Shown in pieces: positions 8,050-11,558 of a stretch of 11,558 bases of DNA. A model generated the notes under the pieces. It saw only the letters and a program-made list of their open reading frames with translations. It made no database searches and was not told the DNA's origin. Made by a program: the position numbers and the translations under genes. The DNA lies in NCBI GenBank assembly GCA_964459845.1, contig CAYWOC010000047.1:1-11558 (forward strand), in the 5' to 3' direction. Origin of the DNA: CALZFJ01 sp964459845. Lineage in GTDB: Bacteria > Bacteroidota > Bacteroidia > Bacteroidales > Muribaculaceae. Numbering within the stretch: position 1 is the first letter of the stretch; each line of letters opens with the position of its first letter.

Positions 8050-8080
8050 TTTGCCAAGCTCAATATATTAATTACCTTTG
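8050..8080 (+). promoter_or_regulatory. Promoter of the GH3-phosphatase unit
   Basis: TTTG (8050-8053) and TACCTTTG (8073-8080) are separated by 19 nt, an excellent match to the Bacteroidota promoter consensus. It also rules out the in-frame TTG at 8078 as a start codon, since that TTG is part of the -7 box. Transcription would start near 8087, giving a leader of about 35 nt. The rest of the divergent gap (7928-8049) holds only AT-rich DNA. Confidence 0.75.
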
Positions 8081-8122
8081 CATATACATTTACAGGCTAT
8101 ATTAAACCAATTAACCTACAAT

Positions 8123-9643
8123 ATGATAGATTTCACACCGTTAGTTAGACCAATATTCAGCAGCCGGATACAGGAGTCTGCAAGATTTATCGACCACGGC
8201 GACAGCGTGCAGCGTGAGCAGCTCGATGAACTGCTGCAACAAGCTTCGCGCACTGAAATGGGCACCAAATATGGCTTCGGAGAGCGTGGAGGATTGTCAT
8301 ATCAAAAATTTGCCGAGCGAGTGCCGCTCCACAGCTACGAAGACCTGCGCTCCGATATAATGCGCATGGTGCGAGGCGAGAAGAACGTGCTGTGGCGAGG
8401 TGTGGTGAAAAACTTCGCACAATCATCCGGCACAAGCGACGGACGCAGCAAATATATCCCAATAAGTCCCGAATCATTCAAGAAATGCCATTATAAGGGC
8501 GGAAGCGATGTTGTGGCTCACTATCTGAACATCAACCCCGAAAGCCGAATCTTCTCTGGCAAAGGCTTTATCCTTGGCGGAAGTTTCGCCAACAAGCTCA
8601 ATCTGCCGCACGGCGTGAATGTGGGCGATCTGTCGGCAAACCTCATCGCCAACATCAATCCCATTGTGAACCTTGTGAGAGTGCCGAGCAAGCGCATCGC
8701 ACTCATGGAAGACTGGGCAAAAAAGCTCCCGGCACTTGTGGAAGCGAGCCTGAAAGAAGACATAACAAACATATCGGGTGTGCCATCGTGGTTTCTTACG
8801 GTACTGAAAGGTGTGGTTAAGCGTGCCGGGACAACATGCATACACGATGTGTGGCCTCATCTCGAAGTATTCTTCCACGGAGGCATCAGCTTTGAGCCTT
8901 ACCGCAACGAATATGCCCACATCTGCGACCCTGCACGGATGCATTACCTTGAAACATACAACGCTTCCGAGGGCTTCTTTGCCGTGCAGTCTTCTTGGGA
9001 CACAAATGCAATGCTCCTCCTGCTCGACCTCGGCGTATTCTATGAATTTATTCCTATCGATGACATCGACAGCTCTTCGCCCCGCGTGCTGCCTATATGG
9101 GAAGTGGAAAAGGGCAAGACCTATGCACTCATCATCAGTGCCAACAATGGGCTGTGGCGATACAAGATAGGCGACACAGTGCGCATCGAGCAGACCGCAC
9201 CAGTGAAAATAAAGATTGCAGGACGCACCAAGAACTTCATCAACGCTTTCGGCGAGGAGCTTATGGTGTATAACGCCGATGAAGCATTGAAACGCGCTTG
9301 CCGCGACACGGGTGCCATGATATCAAACTATACTGCGGCCCCGGTATATGCGCAAGGCAGCAACCACGGGCATCATGAGTGGCTCATTGAGTTCAACTGC
9401 CGACCTATCGACATGGTTGCTTTTGCCCAAATTCTTGACAAACACTTGCAAGAAGTGAACTCCGACTATGCGGCAAAACGCTACAAGAGCATATTCCTCG
9501 ACTGCCCAACTATTGTGGAAGCCCGCAGCGGACTTTTCGACCAATGGCTCGGAAGCACAGGCAAGCTCGGCGGACAGCGCAAGATTCCGCGCCTGTGCAA
9601 CGACAGGCATATCATTGATGATATGCTGAAATTCAACGTTTAG
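8123..9643 (+). CDS. GH3-family adenylate-forming enzyme
   Basis: This 506-residue cytoplasmic protein is a bacterial member of the GH3 auxin-responsive promoter family in the ANL (acyl-adenylate-forming) superfamily. Plant members activate a carboxylic acid with ATP and join it to an amino acid. All three nucleotide-binding signatures are present: SSGTSDGRSK (101-110), YNASEG (279-284) and GLWRYKIGDTVRI (343-355). They are followed by the hinge-region motif IAGRTKNFINAFGEEL (365-380) and GGQRKIPRL (483-491). The natural acid and amine in gut Bacteroidota are not known. The start at ATG 8123 gives MIDFTPLVRP and a good leader after the promoter; the longer frame from TTG 8078 would start inside the promoter. 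No signal peptide is seen. The alkaline phosphatase gene follows 46 nt later on the same strand. Confidence 0.9.
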   Translation: MIDFTPLVRPIFSSRIQESARFIDHGDSVQREQLDELLQQASRTEMGTKYGFGERGGLSYQKFAERVPLHSYEDLRSDIMRMVRGEKNVLWRGVVKNFAQSSGTSDGRSKYIPISPESFKKCHYKGGSDVVAHYLNINPESRIFSGKGFILGGSFANKLNLPHGVNVGDLSANLIANINPIVNLVRVPSKRIALMEDWAKKLPALVEASLKEDITNISGVPSWFLTVLKGVVKRAGTTCIHDVWPHLEVFFHGGISFEPYRNEYAHICDPARMHYLETYNASEGFFAVQSSWDTNAMLLLLDLGVFYEFIPIDDIDSSSPRVLPIWEVEKGKTYALIISANNGLWRYKIGDTVRIEQTAPVKIKIAGRTKNFINAFGEELMVYNADEALKRACRDTGAMISNYTAAPVYAQGSNHGHHEWLIEFNCRPIDMVAFAQILDKHLQEVNSDYAAKRYKSIFLDCPTIVEARSGLFDQWLGSTGKLGGQRKIPRLCNDRHIIDDMLKFNV

Positions 9644-9689
9644 AATAATCTCTGCTTTAATAATCAACAAAATAAAAAATATAATATTT

Positions 9690-11078
9690 ATGTTTTCACG
9701 ATTCGCATCTTTATTTATGCTGCTAAGTATTGCACTGGCAGCGTCGGCAAAAGCTCCTAAGTATGTGTTTTATTTCATAGGCGACGGCATGGGGCTTGGA
9801 CATGTACTCACTACCGAGACCTACTATCGCACTGTACTCGGCAAAGACGACCACATCACGATGCTGAAATTCCCAGTGACATCGGTGGCTCTGTCATACT
9901 CGGCAAGCAGCAAAATCACCGACTCTGCCGCTGCGGGCACCGCCTTATCCACAGGAAAGAAGACCAACAACTCTATGCTCGGCATGACTCCCGACAGCCT
10001 GCCATGCTATAGCATAGCCAAAAATTTCAAAGACAAGGGATATGGAGTGGCAATAGCGACTTCGGTACCTATCGACGATGCCACTCCCGGAGCATTCTAT
10101 GCCCATGTGCCTACACGAAAAATATTCTACGAAATCGGCTTAGACTTGGCTAAAAGCGGATACGACATGTTTGCCGGCTCGGTGCTTCGAGGCCTTAAAG
10201 ACAAGCAGGGCAATGAGACCGACTTGATGAAAACTATCAAGAAAAGTGGCTACACGGTGGTGACCGGGGCTGCCGAATATGAGAAAAACAAGAAAAAGAA
10301 AAAGATTCTGCTGCTCAACGGAGACAAGACCATTCAGCACAATGGGTACACCATCGACAGCGTTGCCGAGAATCTCAAGCTCCCTTATGTGACACAATCC
10401 TGCCTCAACCACATGAATATGGTGTCGCCAGATAAATTCTTCATGATGATTGAAGGCGGAAACATCGACTGGGCAGCCCACGCCAACGACGCTGGTGCTG
10501 TCGTGAAGGAAATCCTCAACTTCAACGAGGCAATCGACATAGCCTATAAATTCTATCAGCAGCACCCTGACGAGACTCTGATTGTAGTGACTGCCGACCA
10601 CAACACCGGCGGTATGGCACTGGGTGTGGCTGGCGGTCCTCGCGAAGTGAACCTGAAAAATTTCGACTACCAAAAGATTTCAATCGAAATGTTCCAGTCG
10701 AAATGCAAGGAATGGCTCAATAGCGGAAAAGACATGACTTGGAATGAAATGCGCGACTTCTTGAAGGCAAATCTCGGGCTATATGGCGCAATAAAAGTGA
10801 GCGACCAGAATGACCGCCTAATCCAAGACAAGTTCCACAAGACTTTCATCGACAAGCGAAGCAGCGACACCAAGACACTCTACACCACATATAATGAATT
10901 TGTGGCAACAGTCTTCAACGTACTTGACCACATAACAGGCATCGGCTGGACCACAAAGAGCCACACAGGCGACTTCACCCCGGTATATGCAATAGGTTGC
11001 GGCGCCGAAAGATTCAGCAACTTGAACAACAATATCGACCTGCCACGAAAAATCGCTGAAATAGCCGAGATAAAATAG
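9690..11078 (+). CDS. phoA: Secreted alkaline phosphatase (PhoA family)
   Basis: This periplasmic or exported phosphomonoesterase releases phosphate from organic esters. The 462-residue precursor has a signal peptide (cleavage likely after ASA at 18-20). By alignment with E. coli PhoA, every catalytic and metal residue has a counterpart: Asp32 (GDGMG), nucleophile Ser79 (TDSAAAGTA), Thr132 (DATPGAFYAH), Arg143, Glu255, Asp260, His264, Asp303-His304 (TADHNTGG) and His425 (KSHTGDF). The place of E. coli Lys328 is taken by Trp261, as in several other bacterial and animal-type enzymes. A run of five lysines lies at 201-205. The length is close to that of the E. coli precursor. No promoter is visible in the 46-nt AT-rich gap after the GH3 gene, so co-transcription is likely. 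No Pho box could be identified. Confidence 0.93.
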   Translation: MFSRFASLFMLLSIALAASAKAPKYVFYFIGDGMGLGHVLTTETYYRTVLGKDDHITMLKFPVTSVALSYSASSKITDSAAAGTALSTGKKTNNSMLGMTPDSLPCYSIAKNFKDKGYGVAIATSVPIDDATPGAFYAHVPTRKIFYEIGLDLAKSGYDMFAGSVLRGLKDKQGNETDLMKTIKKSGYTVVTGAAEYEKNKKKKKILLLNGDKTIQHNGYTIDSVAENLKLPYVTQSCLNHMNMVSPDKFFMMIEGGNIDWAAHANDAGAVVKEILNFNEAIDIAYKFYQQHPDETLIVVTADHNTGGMALGVAGGPREVNLKNFDYQKISIEMFQSKCKEWLNSGKDMTWNEMRDFLKANLGLYGAIKVSDQNDRLIQDKFHKTFIDKRSSDTKTLYTTYNEFVATVFNVLDHITGIGWTTKSHTGDFTPVYAIGCGAERFSNLNNNIDLPRKIAEIAEIK

Positions 11079-11107
11079 CAAATTCCACGGTTTTCATCCG
11101 GTAACAG

Positions 11108-11147
11108 CAAACGCCCCTTGGAGCATAGATATTCCAAGGGGCGTTTG
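11108..11147. terminator. Convergent terminator hairpin
   Basis: A perfect 15-bp stem, CAAACGCCCCTTGGA (11108-11122) with TCCAAGGGGCGTTTG (11133-11147), closes a 10-nt loop. It lies 30 nt after the phosphatase stop and 26 nt from the end of the minus-strand small gene. The following T-runs are short in both directions, so termination relies on the very stable stem. It can serve both convergent transcripts. Confidence 0.82.
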
Positions 11148-11172
11148 GCATATTATCATCTCAGTTTCATCT

Positions 11173-11442
11173 CTATACATCGTCACCGAACAAATCCATA
11201 AGACCACAAGCTTCCTCCCATACACTTTCGTCCGGGCAAAACGTGAATCTTCCAATAGCCAGCTTTACAGCTTTAGTGATTTCATCTGACTGTTTTGCCG
11301 AAAGACCATTATCCTTTCTATTCGCAACGAAATATGCGAGCTTTTCAACTATTTCAGCCGACTCCACATATGCTCCAGCATTGAAGGCATTGTCTGCAAT
11401 GCGAAGAAGCTCTTTTGCATCTTTGTAAGTCATATATATCAT
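11173..11442 (-). CDS. Small hypothetical helical protein
   Basis: I do not recognise this protein of about 89 residues. It is acidic and predicted to be mostly alpha-helical. KDAKELLRIADNAFNAGAYV and the next stretch, ESAEIVEKLAYFVANRK, look like an antiparallel helix pair of tetratricopeptide style. A second helical pair covers SDEITKAVKLAIGRF and ESVWEEACGLMDLFGDDV. There is no signal peptide or membrane segment and only two cysteines. The amphipathic residue pattern and the terminators on both sides argue that it is a real gene. Start choice is open: GTG 11445, ATG 11442 (MIYMTYK) or ATG 11433 (MTYKDAK). The leader contains a T8-A-G8 tract and no good TAnnTTTG promoter. The function is unknown. 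Confidence 0.65.
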   Translation of the reverse strand: MIYMTYKDAKELLRIADNAFNAGAYVESAEIVEKLAYFVANRKDNGLSAKQSDEITKAVKLAIGRFTFCPDESVWEEACGLMDLFGDDV

Positions 11443-11465
11443 CACTAATACACTCTTAATAGATA

Positions 11466-11482
11466 TTTTTTTTAGGGGGGGG
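11466..11482. repeat. T8-A-G8 homopolymer tract
   Basis: Eight T (11466-11473), one A and eight G (11475-11482) lie side by side, 24 nt upstream of the first in-frame ATG of the small minus-strand gene. Read on the minus strand this is C8-T-A8. Such tracts change length by polymerase slippage and are also prone to sequencing or assembly error. Confidence 0.7.
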
Positions 11483-11501
11483 ACTTCTCAAATTTGGGAA
11501 T

Positions 11502-11533
11502 AAAAAAAGGTTTCAACTGCGGAGTTGAAACCT
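11502..11533 (-). terminator. Terminator downstream of the tRNA
   Basis: An 11-bp perfect stem, AGGTTTCAACT (11508-11518) with AGTTGAAACCT (11523-11533), closes a 4-nt loop. On the minus strand it is followed by seven T (plus-strand A at 11502-11508). This is a canonical intrinsic terminator placed 5 nt after the tRNA 3' end. Confidence 0.9.
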
Positions 11534-11538
11534 GATAG

Positions 11539-11558
11539 AGCGGAAGACGAGGCTCAAA
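11539..11558 (-). tRNA. 3' end of a tRNA, probably tRNA-Gly (cut by the window edge)
   Basis: Read on the minus strand from the edge, the sequence is TTTGAGC (T-loop), CTCGT (3' half of the T-stem), CTTCCGC (3' half of the acceptor stem) and T (discriminator). The acceptor predicts a GCGGAAG 5' end, and U73 with this acceptor fits bacterial tRNA-Gly. CCA is not encoded, since CTATC follows, so it would be added by the CCA-adding enzyme. The anticodon lies outside the window, so the amino acid is inferred. The T-loop has T where C56 is normally found. Confidence 0.72.

Noticed and set aside
8078..8122. N-terminal extension of the GH3 protein from TTG 8078
   Set aside because: The TTG is the end of a well-matched -7 promoter element, so it would not be in the mRNA.
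10140..10673. 177-codon minus-strand ORF opposite the phosphatase gene
   Set aside because: The plus-strand reading carries all PhoA catalytic residues; the antisense frame is a shadow.
1..11558. CRISPR array, insertion sequence, prophage or defence system
   Set aside because: No regularly spaced identical repeats, transposase or integrase motifs, terminal inverted repeats, or nuclease/helicase defence genes were seen on either strand.

Overview
The window looks like ordinary chromosomal DNA from a Bacteroidota gut commensal, most likely order Bacteroidales and possibly Muribaculaceae; the family-level guess is an inference from gene style. Support comes from Bacteroidota-type promoters (TAnnTTTG with an upstream TTTG about 19-20 nt away) before several genes, the absence of Shine-Dalgarno sites, a DUF4254/GT9 gene pair, a DUF187-type glycosidase with a C-terminal tail resembling type IX secretion sorting domains, and a bacterial GH3 adenylating enzyme.

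Layout: (1) Positions 1-582 hold no gene I can support. They contain an A/C-rich tract with A-runs recurring roughly every 20-22 nt, a compact set of overlapping inverted repeats, and a promoter. (2) topA (583-2916, +) encodes DNA topoisomerase I. It is followed by a short coding-looking stretch without an ATG and by a hairpin that can stop transcription from both sides. (3) On the minus strand, a DUF4254 gene and an overlapping family 9 glycosyltransferase gene form a two-gene operon with its own promoter, probably for lipopolysaccharide core or other surface glycan synthesis. (4) Also on the minus strand is a large exported DUF187/GHL10 glycoside-hydrolase-like protein with beta-sandwich modules, its own promoter and a strong terminator. 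(5) Divergent from it, on the plus strand, a GH3-family adenylate-forming enzyme is followed 46 nt later by a secreted PhoA-type alkaline phosphatase, probably one transcript. (6) After a convergent terminator hairpin comes a minus-strand gene for a small unknown helical protein, preceded by a T8-A-G8 homopolymer tract. The window ends inside the 3' part of a minus-strand tRNA, probably tRNA-Gly, with a textbook terminator.

The genes are mostly separate housekeeping or cell-envelope units: DNA supercoiling, surface glycan synthesis, exported glycan hydrolysis and phosphate scavenging. I do not see a defence system, mobile element, CRISPR array or clear new multi-gene system. The less explained items are the upstream tract, the ATG-less ORF after topA, the small protein with its homopolymer leader, and the unknown substrate of the GH3 enzyme beside a phosphatase.
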